A stretch of 64,000 bases of DNA from assembly GCA_050949905.1 (NCBI GenBank), contig JBMNGP010000003.1, positions 186,001-250,000 on the forward strand, written 5' to 3'. This stretch comes from DUML01 sp050949905. GTDB taxonomy: Bacteria; Bacillota; Desulfitobacteriia; Desulfitobacteriales; Syntrophobotulaceae. Below the pieces are notes generated by a model, which saw only the letters and a list, made by a program, of their open reading frames with translations, made no database searches and had not been told where the DNA came from. A program made the position numbers and the translations under genes. Below are positions 42,533-51,403 of the stretch, in pieces (the stretch's first letter is position 1; each line of letters begins with the position of its first letter).

Positions 42533-43490
42533 ATTCTTTGCTTTCAGTTTCAGCGGCCTTCTTCCGAGCATAGCTGGCTCGTCTGTTTCTACGATTACGC
42601 TCAGCTTGGCAATCCCAACTGTCACAATATAGTTGACGGCTTGAATGCCGTACAAAATATTTGCCACAAGCAAGGCAGGAAAGTATGGAGGCTTGCGAAT
42701 ATATATATCCTGGATCTGTATCAATCGGCGGCGCAACGTCAGCTACCATTCTGGAAAATGTGTACCAACAAATATCAAAAACCGATTGAATGTCGGCTCC
42801 ATACATCACTTTACCGGTTTTCTTGTCTAATTTCAGCCTCATCCGAAAGTCTGGGAACATATCAATCACTTGTAATATATGGTCATTGTAGTTCTCTAAA
42901 ATATGAGACTTGTATTCCTCATCATCCTCATATTGCCTGTATCGTTCAAGAAAAGCGAGACTGTCACAAAGCCTACCTTCATAATAGAGATTTCTCGCGT
43001 AGTCAATTTGGCCGTAGTATTTAACTCTCCTCAAGGCAAAGTAAAACTCAAATACAGTACCCAGACTGCATAAATCCTTTATGAATTGATTTACATAGAA
43101 TGCGGCATCTTTCTGAATCAGATCCATGTATGTTATATGGGCAAAGTTTTCGCTATTCAACATTTCATAGAGACTGTCTATATTGTAAGGATGAATATTG
43201 TTTCTGCACCAATCCCAGACGGCATCTGTAATCGAAACAGTGCTGTCTGGGTTATTTAATTTTCCGTAAAGATTGCATAGGCTGACCAATAGCTCCTGTC
43301 CGGTAAGCGAATAATCAGTACCGCTTTCCGGAGCATGAAGCCCTGTGAAAATGGGCTTTAATACTTCGCCGTCGTCGTCATAGTCTGGAACATACTCGGG
43401 AAATCGCACAGCCCTATATATCATCTCGCCAACGCCACCAATTTCAACAAAGCCGAGGTTTTCTACCGGCAGTTTTTTCATGGCAATCAT
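42531..43490 (-). CDS. DUF6076-type protein with C-terminal zinc finger
   Basis: A 319-residue protein. The large N-terminal part is helical (TGQELLVSLCNLYGKL, FAHITYMDLIQKDAAFYVNQF). The C-terminal segment SCLACGKYFVRHSSRQLYC then CQAERNRRNRR is a CGNR-like four-cysteine zinc finger followed by a basic tail. This combination is annotated as DUF6076 in clostridial mobile elements; the function is unknown but nucleic-acid binding is likely. It lies at the edge of the satellite-like element. Confidence 0.65.
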   Translation of the reverse strand: MIAMKKLPVENLGFVEIGGVGEMIYRAVRFPEYVPDYDDDGEVLKPIFTGLHAPESGTDYSLTGQELLVSLCNLYGKLNNPDSTVSITDAVWDWCRNNIHPYNIDSLYEMLNSENFAHITYMDLIQKDAAFYVNQFIKDLCSLGTVFEFYFALRRVKYYGQIDYARNLYYEGRLCDSLAFLERYRQYEDDEEYKSHILENYNDHILQVIDMFPDFRMRLKLDKKTGKVMYGADIQSVFDICWYTFSRMVADVAPPIDTDPGYIYSQASILSCLACGKYFVRHSSRQLYCDSWDCQAERNRRNRRASYARKKAAETESKE

Positions 43491-43788
43491 CCTTTGAATG
43501 TAATCGTTATTGTAAGCGATGAAAATTTAACATCACTTACATTGTATTATACAATGACATTGAAAACAAGAACAAAGTGTATAATCCCTTATTTCATTGC
43601 ACCTTGACAACTGAATAATCCCACCGCAAGAGATACTTTTGCAGCGTCGCCGCCACGATGGTGAAAGCCGGAGCGCTTCTGCTGCAATCGGATACGGGGA
43701 GACCACGAGCAGGTGGCTGCCTCAGGAACGGTAGCGGATGGTGGATGTAGAAACCGAAACAACTATCAAGATAAGGAGGAAAGAGTAT
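43491..43788. other. Region upstream of the excisionase gene
   Basis: About 300 bases between divergent genes, with a G+C-rich stretch at 43620-43740 that shows no clear hairpin or gene. It probably holds the promoter, and perhaps an attachment or replication site, of the satellite-like element. Confidence 0.35.
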
Positions 43789-43965
43789 ATGGAAAAGACG
43801 ACCATGAGTGTGCAGGAACTGTCGGCGCAGATGGGCATTAGCCTGCCGAAGGCCTACGAACTTGTAAAAAAGCCGGGATTTCCAATAATACGAGTCGGCA
43901 CTAGAATCCTGATTCCAGTTGAAGCCTTCAGGGAGTGGCTTGTCATAAACTCGGCACACAAATAA
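43789..43965 (+). CDS. Excisionase-family DNA-binding protein
   Basis: A 58-residue MerR-like/excisionase protein: SVQELSAQMGISLPKAYELVKKPGFPIIRVGTRILI matches the 'helix-turn-helix domain, excisionase family' pattern, with the wing RVGTRILIPVEAFREWL. It has an AAGGAGG ribosome site. It lies directly before the primase. It probably steers excision by the recombinase at 49191. Confidence 0.85.
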   Translation: MEKTTMSVQELSAQMGISLPKAYELVKKPGFPIIRVGTRILIPVEAFREWLVINSAHK

Positions 43966-43993
43966 TGACAATACAAAATACAACGGAGAGGAG

Positions 43994-46255
43994 GTGGACA
44001 AGACGGCAAACGCAATGCAGGAACTGATGGATATGAAGATATGGTTTCTCTGGCGTAAGGAAATGGACGGCGACCGTATCAACAAAATTCCCTTTGCTGC
44101 CGGTGGTGGGGCGACAGGCACTAATGAAAAATACCGGCACACATGGGTTACCTACGACGAAGCACTTAGCTCACTGACTAAGCAAAGCGCTGCAGGTTTA
44201 GGTTTTGTAATACCTAAAGGCTACTTCTTCCTTGACATCGACCACAGGCCTCTCACAGATCCCTTCGTACAGATACTGCTTGAACGTTTTAACTCCTATA
44301 CCGAGCGTTCCGTCAGCGGAAATGGTATTCATATTTACGGTAAGTGTAATTTTGAGAAACTACCGACTTATGCAGACAAAAACGGCAATCCCAGACTAGA
44401 TAAAGCTTACTATATGAAAAATCCAAGCAATCATTTGGAGCTTTATATAGGCGGACTTACAAATCGCTTCGCAGCTTATACTGGTGACATGATTCTGAAT
44501 GAACCGCTCAAAGAAAGCACAGCAGCCATCTTGCTCACTCTCGATAAGAACATGAGGAAGTCCAAGAAAGCAAGATACAGCCAAAAACGTGACGGTGACC
44601 GCACCTATTTCGATATTGTCTGTAACTTACGCAAACAGAAAAACGGAGATAAGTTCAAGAAACTATATGACGATGGAGATATCTCCGGATATGGCTCTCA
44701 CTCCGAGGCTGACGCGGCACTGTGCGCCATGATTGCATTTCGTACCGGGCCTGATCCTGCTGCTATTGATGATATCTTCCGCAGTTCCGCCCTCTATCGC
44801 GAAAAATGGAAGCGTGACGATTACAGAGAAGCCACAATCAATGCCGGTATTAATGCCTGTCATGGCACCTTTCATAAATCCAGGATGGAGCATCCATACT
44901 TCATCAAGTTTCATGGCCAGACCGGTGAGCCGTATGTCAGCGTTCCGTTCCTTGCAAAGTACGTACGCGAGCACCTCCGCTATGTGCTTGTAAGGGATAA
45001 CGGAAAGCAGGGCCTTTTGAAATATGTCTACGAAAACGGCTGTTATCGGCTCTATGCCGACAATATGCTGATGGGCATTATCAAGCAGTACATCGCAGAT
45101 TATGACGAGGAACTTGTGAGAATGGGCATCGTCAGCGAAACTTTACAGCATATCACCACTGACCTTAATTATGTTAGCCAGGATGAATTGAACGCCGATG
45201 AGGATTTAATCAACTTCAGAAATGGCCTGCTCCGTATCACTGCAGATAACGCCATTCTTCTACCACACTCCCCGGATATCCTCTCCACCATTCAGATTCC
45301 GTGCAACTGGTCGGGAAGGGAAACGCCCACGCCGGTCTTCGACAGGTATATGCGCACCCTCACAGACGGAGACAAGGCCATAGAACACCTGCTCCTTGAG
45401 TTTATCGGTGTATGCATCTCCAACATCAAGGGATGGCGAATGAAAAAAGCGCTTTTCCTTGTCGGCGATGGCGACACCGGCAAATCTCAGCTAAAGAGTC
45501 TTGTAGAGCGGTTGCTCGGCAAGGGTAACTTTATAGGAATCGACCTTAAGGAGATTGAAGCGCGTTTCGGCACCGGCGCGATTTACGGCACACGACTTGC
45601 CGGTAGCTCTGATATGAGTTTTCTATCCGTAGATGAGTTGAAAACATTTAAGAAAATAACCGGTGGCGATAGCCTATATGCCGAGTTCAAAGGACAGCAG
45701 GCCTTTGAGTTCACCTACAACGGGCTGCTCTGGTTTTGCATGAACAGACTTCCCAAGTTTGGCGGCGATGATGGCAAATGGGTCTATGACCGCATCATGG
45801 TGGTGCGCTGCCCTAATGTCATTCCAAAGGACAAGCAGAACAAAACACTCCTTGACAAAATGTATGCCGAGCGTGATGGCATCGTCTACAAGGCTGTTAA
45901 GGCGCTGCAGTTGGTTATTGCAAACGGGTACAGCTTTTCCGAACCGGACAGTGTAAGCCTTGCAAGAGAGCAATATATGTCAGAGAACAATACTGTGATC
46001 TCCTTCTATGAGGAATGTATGTGCGAGCGGTCAGAAGGCAAGTTTAATGATTCCGCTACAACAAGCCGCATCTACGATGTTTACAGGGCATGGTGCCATG
46101 ACAACAATAACGGCTTTGCCAAGACAGCCAAAGAGTTCAGAGAGACATTGGCATCCCATCTCGGCTGCACCTTTAAGGAAATGACCGTTCATACCAATAA
46201 AGGCCCTTATAATGCCCCCACTTGTCAAGACAATTTTTTAGCTTTTCTAAGTTAG
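43994..46255 (+). CDS. P4-family primase-helicase
   Basis: A 753-residue protein. An N-terminal primase-polymerase domain (MDGDRINKIPFAAGG, FFLDIDHRPL with Asp-x-Asp, SVSGNGIHIYGK) is followed by a D5_N region and a superfamily 3 helicase with Walker A LVGDGDTGKSQLKSL and the later NRLPKFGGDDGKWVYDR. P4-type enzymes start replication of phage satellites and plasmids. It uses a GTG start with GAGAGGAGG upstream. It appears intact. Confidence 0.9.
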   Translation: MDKTANAMQELMDMKIWFLWRKEMDGDRINKIPFAAGGGATGTNEKYRHTWVTYDEALSSLTKQSAAGLGFVIPKGYFFLDIDHRPLTDPFVQILLERFNSYTERSVSGNGIHIYGKCNFEKLPTYADKNGNPRLDKAYYMKNPSNHLELYIGGLTNRFAAYTGDMILNEPLKESTAAILLTLDKNMRKSKKARYSQKRDGDRTYFDIVCNLRKQKNGDKFKKLYDDGDISGYGSHSEADAALCAMIAFRTGPDPAAIDDIFRSSALYREKWKRDDYREATINAGINACHGTFHKSRMEHPYFIKFHGQTGEPYVSVPFLAKYVREHLRYVLVRDNGKQGLLKYVYENGCYRLYADNMLMGIIKQYIADYDEELVRMGIVSETLQHITTDLNYVSQDELNADEDLINFRNGLLRITADNAILLPHSPDILSTIQIPCNWSGRETPTPVFDRYMRTLTDGDKAIEHLLLEFIGVCISNIKGWRMKKALFLVGDGDTGKSQLKSLVERLLGKGNFIGIDLKEIEARFGTGAIYGTRLAGSSDMSFLSVDELKTFKKITGGDSLYAEFKGQQAFEFTYNGLLWFCMNRLPKFGGDDGKWVYDRIMVVRCPNVIPKDKQNKTLLDKMYAERDGIVYKAVKALQLVIANGYSFSEPDSVSLAREQYMSENNTVISFYEECMCERSEGKFNDSATTSRIYDVYRAWCHDNNNGFAKTAKEFRETLASHLGCTFKEMTVHTNKGPYNAPTCQDNFLAFLS

Positions 46256-46445
46256 GTTCTCCTTTCTTTATTTTTGTATAATTATAACATTTATGCATTC
46301 TGTTGGAGGATGTCAAGGGCGAGCGTAAGCGAGTTCATCTTGGCCCTTGACATCCAATGCGCATACATCCTTTTGCTTTCCGGTCTGTTATGACAGACCG
46401 GCTGCCTTCCGGCGAGGACGGGGTTTGGGGCAGAGCCCCAAGGTT
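46256..46445. repeat. Cluster of three perfect hairpins
   Basis: GGATGTCAAGGGC / GCCCTTGACATCC (46308-46320 and 46343-46355), CCGGTCTGT / ACAGACCGG (46380-46401) and TTGGGGC / GCCCCAA (46425-46441). They lie between the primase stop and the end of the IS3 transposase gene. The first could be a terminator or a replication-origin-like structure. No T-run follows the first two; TTTTAT follows the third. Confidence 0.6.
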
Positions 46446-47393
46446 TTATACGACTGCCGGAAGCTGCTTACAACCCCCGAAGTAATACTCTGCCGGTGTT
46501 TTGTAATCCAACGACTGGTGAGGTCTCCGGTTGTTATAATACTCCACATATTCCCTTGTAATCTGCCGGAGCTGATGTCCTGTTTCGCAATCTTCAAGAT
46601 AAAGCTTTTCCCATTTGTAGGATCGGAAGAAACGCTCTATCCGTTGGTTATCCAATGCTCTTCCTTTGCCATCCATAGATATTTTGATATTGTTGTTTTT
46701 TAGTAGATTGATGTAATCATCACTGGTAAACTGTGAGCCTTGGTCGCTATTCATAATTTCAGGTTTTCCGTGCCGTTTTATCGCCTTTTGGATTGCCTCT
46801 ATGACAAATGTCCGATCCAGCGTGTTTGATAGCTCAAATCCAACAATATAACGAGAATACCAGTCTATAATGGCTACCAGATACATGAAACCACGTTTCA
46901 TCCGGCAGTAGGTCACGTCTATGGACCATACCTGATTGGGATGATCAATGTTCAAGCCTCTCAGCAGGTACGGATACAAGTACTTCCCATGTAGACGCTT
47001 ACTAAGATTGGGGCCAGGACAGAAGCCATGTATCCCCATTTCCCGCATGTAACGCCGGGTTCGCTTGCGATTAATGCGAATGTGATATTCCCGGTTCAAG
47101 ATATTCGTCATCCTACGGTAACCGTACTCCGGATGAGCCGTGTAAATCTCATCGATGATCCTCTTAATCAGGTATTCCTCATCATTTGCTGGAACCGGCT
47201 TGTAGTAAAGGCTTGTACGATTTATGCTCAACAGTTCGGCTTGCTTGGTTATACTGAGTTTCTTCTCTTCTCTGTCAATCATCTTCATGCGGTCTTCACG
47301 GGACTTAGAGTCGGCCAGATTTTTTTTTAAGCCAGTTAACCTCATATGAGAGTTGACCAATTTGCTTAAGCAGTTCGTCCTTCTCCTTTTCAT
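46446..47393 (-). CDS. IS3-family transposase OrfB
   Basis: A 315-residue frame with an HTH_21 region (LIKRIIDEIYTAHPEYGYRRM) and rve core: VWSIDVTYCR (first Asp), MNSDQGSQFTS (second Asp) and NQRIERFFRSYKWEKLY (Glu). The C-terminal end YNNRRPHQSLDYKTPAEYY is typical. Its early codons overlap orfA; the active protein is expected to arise by frameshifting from orfA. All catalytic residues are present. Confidence 0.92.
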   Translation of the reverse strand: MKRRRTNCLSKLVNSHMRLTGLKKNLADSKSREDRMKMIDREEKKLSITKQAELLSINRTSLYYKPVPANDEEYLIKRIIDEIYTAHPEYGYRRMTNILNREYHIRINRKRTRRYMREMGIHGFCPGPNLSKRLHGKYLYPYLLRGLNIDHPNQVWSIDVTYCRMKRGFMYLVAIIDWYSRYIVGFELSNTLDRTFVIEAIQKAIKRHGKPEIMNSDQGSQFTSDDYINLLKNNNIKISMDGKGRALDNQRIERFFRSYKWEKLYLEDCETGHQLRQITREYVEYYNNRRPHQSLDYKTPAEYYFGGCKQLPAVV

Positions 47394-47598
47394 ACGCCTG
47401 CTTGACTTTCTCTACTTCATCGGTTTCCTTGCTGAATACCCTGCCTGCATTGCTTATGAATTCTGCCTTCCAGCGGCTTAGCTGATTCGGATGTATTTCA
47501 TATTCGGCAGCAATCTCATTCAGCGTTTTTTCTTCCCTTAAGACCTCAATCACTATTTTTGCTTTTTCTTCCGGTGTAAAATTTCTTCTCTTTTCCAT
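47305..47598 (-). CDS. IS3-family transposase OrfA
   Basis: A 97-residue protein with a helix-turn-helix (EEKTLNEIAAEYEIHPNQLSRWKAEF) and a leucine-zipper-like coiled coil (VEKVKQAYEKEKDELLKQIGQL). The A9 run near its 3' end (47320-47328) is a typical -1 slippery site. It binds the IS ends. Confidence 0.9.
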   Translation of the reverse strand: MEKRRNFTPEEKAKIVIEVLREEKTLNEIAAEYEIHPNQLSRWKAEFISNAGRVFSKETDEVEKVKQAYEKEKDELLKQIGQLSYEVNWLKKKSGRL

Positions 47599-47764
47599 AG
47601 TTCCATACTAACTTATTTTGGCCGTTTTGTCTGTCTTAATTTCTGGTATCATTATAGTCCGAAATGCCACCACCACTTGAAACAGGTAGGAAGATCGCTC
47701 AGCTACCATGACCTCGGTCTCTATGCCTGTCCATTCTGCGATAAGATTTAAGGAGGGGAACGCC

Positions 47765-48712
47765 ATGAATTATACTGAAGTCAGAGTATATACCGGTCAG
47801 CCGGAATACAGCAGGCACTTCTGGAACGCCATGCGCGGCCAGGAAAGCGATTATTCTGGACTTTCCGAAGGCCGCAGCAGCGAGACGGGTACTTATGTCA
47901 TGCCAAATGCCACAAATAACAAATATGAAGCAGCCATCATAAACGAGAGCCTGTTCCGTAAAATCGGCACAACCTTTAACGTATATGAAGGCAGTTATCA
48001 CATCCTTGCAAAGGAATACGATGACCTTGCGCAGTTTGTGCCGGAAGGCGGCGCTATCCCAGTTTTTGACGGACTAAATGATTTCACTCAATACACCGTT
48101 GAAAGCCATAAGCTCGCTGCTCTTGTAAAAATGAATTCGGACTTTGTCCGCGATGCCGCATTCGACATTGAAAGCTACCTTGTAAAGCGCCTTGCCAGGA
48201 ACTTTGCCAAAGCTGAGGACAACGCCTTTATTAACGGTACCGGTGTACAAATGCCGACAGGTATCTTAAACGGTGTAAACGGCGCTGAGGTTGCCTATGC
48301 TGTTGATGAAATCACCTATGATGATATAATCCGCCTGTACTTCTCTGTGAAGCCGGAATACCGCAAAAATGCCGTATGGCTCATGAACGATAAGACAGTC
48401 CTTGCCTTGCGTACGTTGAAAGACGAAGCCGGAAACTACCTCTGGCGCGACAGCGATGATACCATTCTCGGCAAAAAGGTATTTGTCTCCGAGTTTATGC
48501 CGGATATGGAGTCCGGGTCAAAGCCTGTTGCCTTCGGTGATTTCAGCTACTACTGGATCATCTGCAGAAGCCCTGTCAGCGTGAGGGCACTCTCAGAGAA
48601 GTTTGCCCTGCTCGACCAGATAGGTTACCTTGCCTTTGAGTTTATTGACGGAAAACTTATCCGCCAAGAGGCAGTGAAGGTAATTCAGATGAATACCGAG
48701 ACCAACGGTTAA
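47765..48712 (+). CDS. HK97-family major capsid protein of the satellite-like element
   Basis: A 315-residue capsid-like protein. SETGTYVMPNATNNKYEAAI, YTVESHKLAALVKMNSDFVRD, KAEDNAFINGTGVQMPTGIL and the late IICRSPVSVRALSEKFALLDQIG follow the HK97-fold capsid core. It lacks a delta domain. GGAGGGG lies before the ATG at 47765. It is unlike the capsid at position 27. A capsid gene in an element with a P4 primase but no portal, terminase or tail is unusual. Confidence 0.85.
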   Translation: MNYTEVRVYTGQPEYSRHFWNAMRGQESDYSGLSEGRSSETGTYVMPNATNNKYEAAIINESLFRKIGTTFNVYEGSYHILAKEYDDLAQFVPEGGAIPVFDGLNDFTQYTVESHKLAALVKMNSDFVRDAAFDIESYLVKRLARNFAKAEDNAFINGTGVQMPTGILNGVNGAEVAYAVDEITYDDIIRLYFSVKPEYRKNAVWLMNDKTVLALRTLKDEAGNYLWRDSDDTILGKKVFVSEFMPDMESGSKPVAFGDFSYYWIICRSPVSVRALSEKFALLDQIGYLAFEFIDGKLIRQEAVKVIQMNTETNG

Positions 48713-48724
48713 GACATATGGTGG

Positions 48725-48757
48725 AAAGGCACAGTGGAATATCCTGCTGTGCCTTTT
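48725..48757 (+). terminator. Terminator after the satellite capsid gene
   Basis: AAAGGCACAG / CTGTGCCTTT with a 12-base loop and a short T tail. Confidence 0.75.
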
Positions 48758-48952
48758 CACCTAAAAAAGTGCTTTTCAAGATGAAATACACACCAGGTTT
48801 ATTTCAATTATTCGCATTTTATCCCGGTTGTTCCCTTAATACCCCGTTTGAATCCGCGTTTTTTTGTGTGAAACCCCACGCCCGTTGCACGATCGAAAGG
48901 GTGTAAGGATTAATTACCCCCTACCCCCAAGGTCAGAAAGGAGAAGTGCCTT

Positions 48953-49114
48953 ATGGCTGAGAAGACCATCTGCGTTACCGAAAAGGTAATCGGTGATACT
49001 CTCTACATTATAGAATCAGCAGTCAGCAGCACTGCCAAAGAAACTGCCTATGACAAGCTGAAACGCATGATACTGAATGAAGCTGAAATTTTTAAAACAA
49101 ATAAGGCTTCCTAA
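48953..49114 (+). CDS. TnpW-like small transposon protein
   Basis: A 53-residue protein: ICVTEKVIGDTLYIIESAVS, then KETAYDKLKRMILNEAEIF. The pattern 'ig.t.y.V...........et..dKl.R.i..e' is that of TnpW-family proteins encoded just before Tn4451-type large serine recombinases. AAAGGAG lies upstream. It ends 77 bases before the recombinase start. Confidence 0.7.
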   Translation: MAEKTICVTEKVIGDTLYIIESAVSSTAKETAYDKLKRMILNEAEIFKTNKAS

Positions 49115-49190
49115 TCTAAATAACTTGACTTTTTCACGGCAGTACGGGAACATAGAGTACCGCTTGAAGACTGTCGGAAAGGAGGTAAAC

Positions 49191-50906
49191 ATGAATAATA
49201 GGCAGTCTTATGCTGCTGTGAAGAATAACGATAAAATAACCGCTCTGTATTGCCGTCTCTCAAGAGATGATGAGCTGCAGGGTGATTCTAACAGCATTAA
49301 AAATCAGAAGACCATTTTACAGAAGTACGCTGATGACAATGGTTTTACAAACACTGAGTTCTTTGTAGATGATGGCTATAGTGGTACGAACTTCGACCGC
49401 CCGGATTGGCAGCGCCTTATCTCCCAAGTGGAAGAAGGCAGGATTGGCACCATCATTGTCAAGGACATGAGTCGTCTCGGAAGAGATTATCTAAAGGTCG
49501 GCTACTATACCGAAGTGCTCTTTCCCGCATCCGACATTCGCTTCATAGCAATAAACAATAATGTTGATAGTGCCAATCAGCAGGACAGCGATTTTACTCC
49601 GTTTCTTAATATCATCAACGAATGGTATGCCAAGGATACGAGCAAGAAGATACGCGCCGTTTTTAAGTCGAAAGGGCAGTCCGGCAAACCACTCTGCACC
49701 AATCCGCCTTACGGTTATATCAAAGACCCGGAGGACAAGACACGCTGGATAGTCGATGAAGAAGCCGCCAAAGTGGTACGCGAGGCATTCCACTTGTGTA
49801 TGCAAGGGTATGGTCCTTCGCAGATAGCCAAGGAATTCACCAGGCGCAGAATTATGAATCCAACGGCCCACGCCAGGAAAAACGGAATCAATATTCCGGA
49901 CAACAGAGGGCATGACGATGATTATGTCTGGCGAGGCAGCACAATAGTTCATATGCTTTCAAGGCAGGAATATTTGGGACATACGGTTAATTTCAAAACT
50001 TACCGTAAGTCCTATAAGCAGAAAAAGCAGATGAAAAATGACCCGTCGGAGTGGATGATCTTCAAGAATACCCACGAAGCAATTATTGAGGAATCCGTAT
50101 TCGAAGTAGTGCAGAGAATCAGGGATGGCAGACGCAGGCTCACACCGATGGGTGAAATGCCGCTTCTCTCCGGCATGATATTCTGTGCGGATTGCGGAAA
50201 CAAAATGTATCAGGTGCGCGGGCGAGGTTGGGAACATGAAAAGGAGTATTTTGTATGTGCTACCTATCGCAAGATAAAAGGTGGCTGTAGTTCTCATCAG
50301 ATACGTAATGTGGTGGTTGAGGAACTGCTGCTTGAAGGTATCCGCTGCGTAACGGCTTTTGCCAGAGACTGTGAGGACGAATTCGTGGAGATGGTAATAA
50401 AGAAAACAAGGTCAGAGCTTGACAAAAGTATGCGTGACAGAAGACGTGAATTGGAACAGACACAAGCCCGCATCGCCAAGCTGGACGAGATTATCCAAAG
50501 GCTTTATGAAGATAATATCGAGGGTAAGATATCCGACGAGCGATTCGCCAAGATGACCGCAAACTATGAAGCGGAGCAGCAGGCTCTTGAGAAGCGAGTA
50601 ACGGAACTGAAATCCATTATGACAGAGGATAAGGAAAGCGCTCTCAATGTTGACCACTTCCTCTCACTAGTAAGAAAGTATACGGACATAAAGGAACTCA
50701 CAGCGGAAATTATCCGGGAATTCGTTGAAAAGATCTATGTGTACAAAGCAGAGCGCATTGATGGCAAGCGGGTACAGCGTATCAAAATTGTATGGAACTG
50801 CATTGGCGAGTTTGATCCACCGGTTTCTACATCCACCACAAAGAATGAAAAATCGGCATGGCCGGTAAATACATACCAAACTATGCCGATATTTTTCCGG
50901 GATTGA
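49191..50906 (+). CDS. Large serine recombinase with DUF4368 (TnpX/TndX type)
   Basis: A 571-residue recombinase. The resolvase domain has TALYCRLSRDDELQGDSNSI (nucleophile Ser in CRLS) and VKDMSRLGRDYLKVG. The Recombinase domain follows, then the zinc ribbon (CADCGNKMYQ ... FVCATY ... C), a coiled coil and a DUF4368 end (LTAEIIREFVEKIYVYKAERIDGKRVQRI). The ATG at 49191 follows AAAGGAGG; the frame also opens upstream inside the TnpW-like gene. It probably integrates and excises the element that starts with the excisionase gene. Confidence 0.92.
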   Translation: MNNRQSYAAVKNNDKITALYCRLSRDDELQGDSNSIKNQKTILQKYADDNGFTNTEFFVDDGYSGTNFDRPDWQRLISQVEEGRIGTIIVKDMSRLGRDYLKVGYYTEVLFPASDIRFIAINNNVDSANQQDSDFTPFLNIINEWYAKDTSKKIRAVFKSKGQSGKPLCTNPPYGYIKDPEDKTRWIVDEEAAKVVREAFHLCMQGYGPSQIAKEFTRRRIMNPTAHARKNGINIPDNRGHDDDYVWRGSTIVHMLSRQEYLGHTVNFKTYRKSYKQKKQMKNDPSEWMIFKNTHEAIIEESVFEVVQRIRDGRRRLTPMGEMPLLSGMIFCADCGNKMYQVRGRGWEHEKEYFVCATYRKIKGGCSSHQIRNVVVEELLLEGIRCVTAFARDCEDEFVEMVIKKTRSELDKSMRDRRRELEQTQARIAKLDEIIQRLYEDNIEGKISDERFAKMTANYEAEQQALEKRVTELKSIMTEDKESALNVDHFLSLVRKYTDIKELTAEIIREFVEKIYVYKAERIDGKRVQRIKIVWNCIGEFDPPVSTSTTKNEKSAWPVNTYQTMPIFFRD

Positions 50907-50979
50907 TAATCCCTAAGACTAACCCCCAAAGGAGCGTATTCTACTAAGAGAGGTTCATGGAGAGTAGCAGGAGCAGCCA

Positions 50980-51299
50980 TATGGAAAAACAGGTTACATA
51001 TTCGTCTAAGGTGGCAAGTGCTGCCGAAGATATGTTTATTGAACTCTTTTGTGATGTCTTCGGACCGGAGAAAACCAACCGCGATGGAAATGGGTGAACT
51101 ATCTCCCATCCGCTGTATTCGGATTAAGACCAATGTTGATCTGTCCAGCGTAAGAATCAACAGGATAAAATATCGTTCCCAAGACTTAGAAAGCAAGCTC
51201 TTTGTACCGGAGAGAAATAAGCTGCTGGTCGAAACCTACCTACAGTATGTTAGGAACAAGAAAACCATCGTTTTCTTTGCCGCGGTTATTTTTATCTAA
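50980..51299 (+). pseudogene. Remnant of a DEAD-box helicase gene
   Basis: MEKQVTYSSKVASAAEDMFIEL, then FCDVFGPEKT, is the start of a large helicase with an N-terminal nuclease-like domain. After a deletion and frame change, another scrap reads KLFVPERNKLLVETYLQYVRN, then KKTIVFFAAV, a C-terminal helicase segment. Less than a tenth of the gene remains. It sits at the left edge of the defence operon, next to the recombinase of the satellite element. Confidence 0.6.
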
Positions 51300-51403
51300 T
51301 AGACAGGAAACGAAGAGAATAAAAGAGAATTATTAAGAAATGAGTTGGTTTAACAAAGAAGGGTATAAAAGAAAATACTCGTAAGTATCTCGGGGGTGGA
51401 GAC

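Larger units (their letters stand above)
46446..47598 (-). mobile_element. IS3-family insertion sequence (ends not resolved)
   Basis: OrfA and orfB overlap in a -1 arrangement with a nine-A slippery run (minus strand, 47320-47328), as in IS3/IS150 elements that make an OrfAB fusion. It sits between the satellite primase and capsid genes in the opposite orientation. Terminal repeats and target duplication could not be found by eye, so only the coding span is given. Confidence 0.75.

Noticed and set aside
42531..43024. Plus-strand 170-codon frame opposite the DUF6076 gene
   Set aside because: The minus strand encodes a clear zinc-finger protein with a good layout; the plus frame is its shadow.
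46256..47760. Exact ends of the IS3 element
   Set aside because: Several TG/CA candidates exist on both sides but no convincing inverted repeat or target duplication could be matched by eye.
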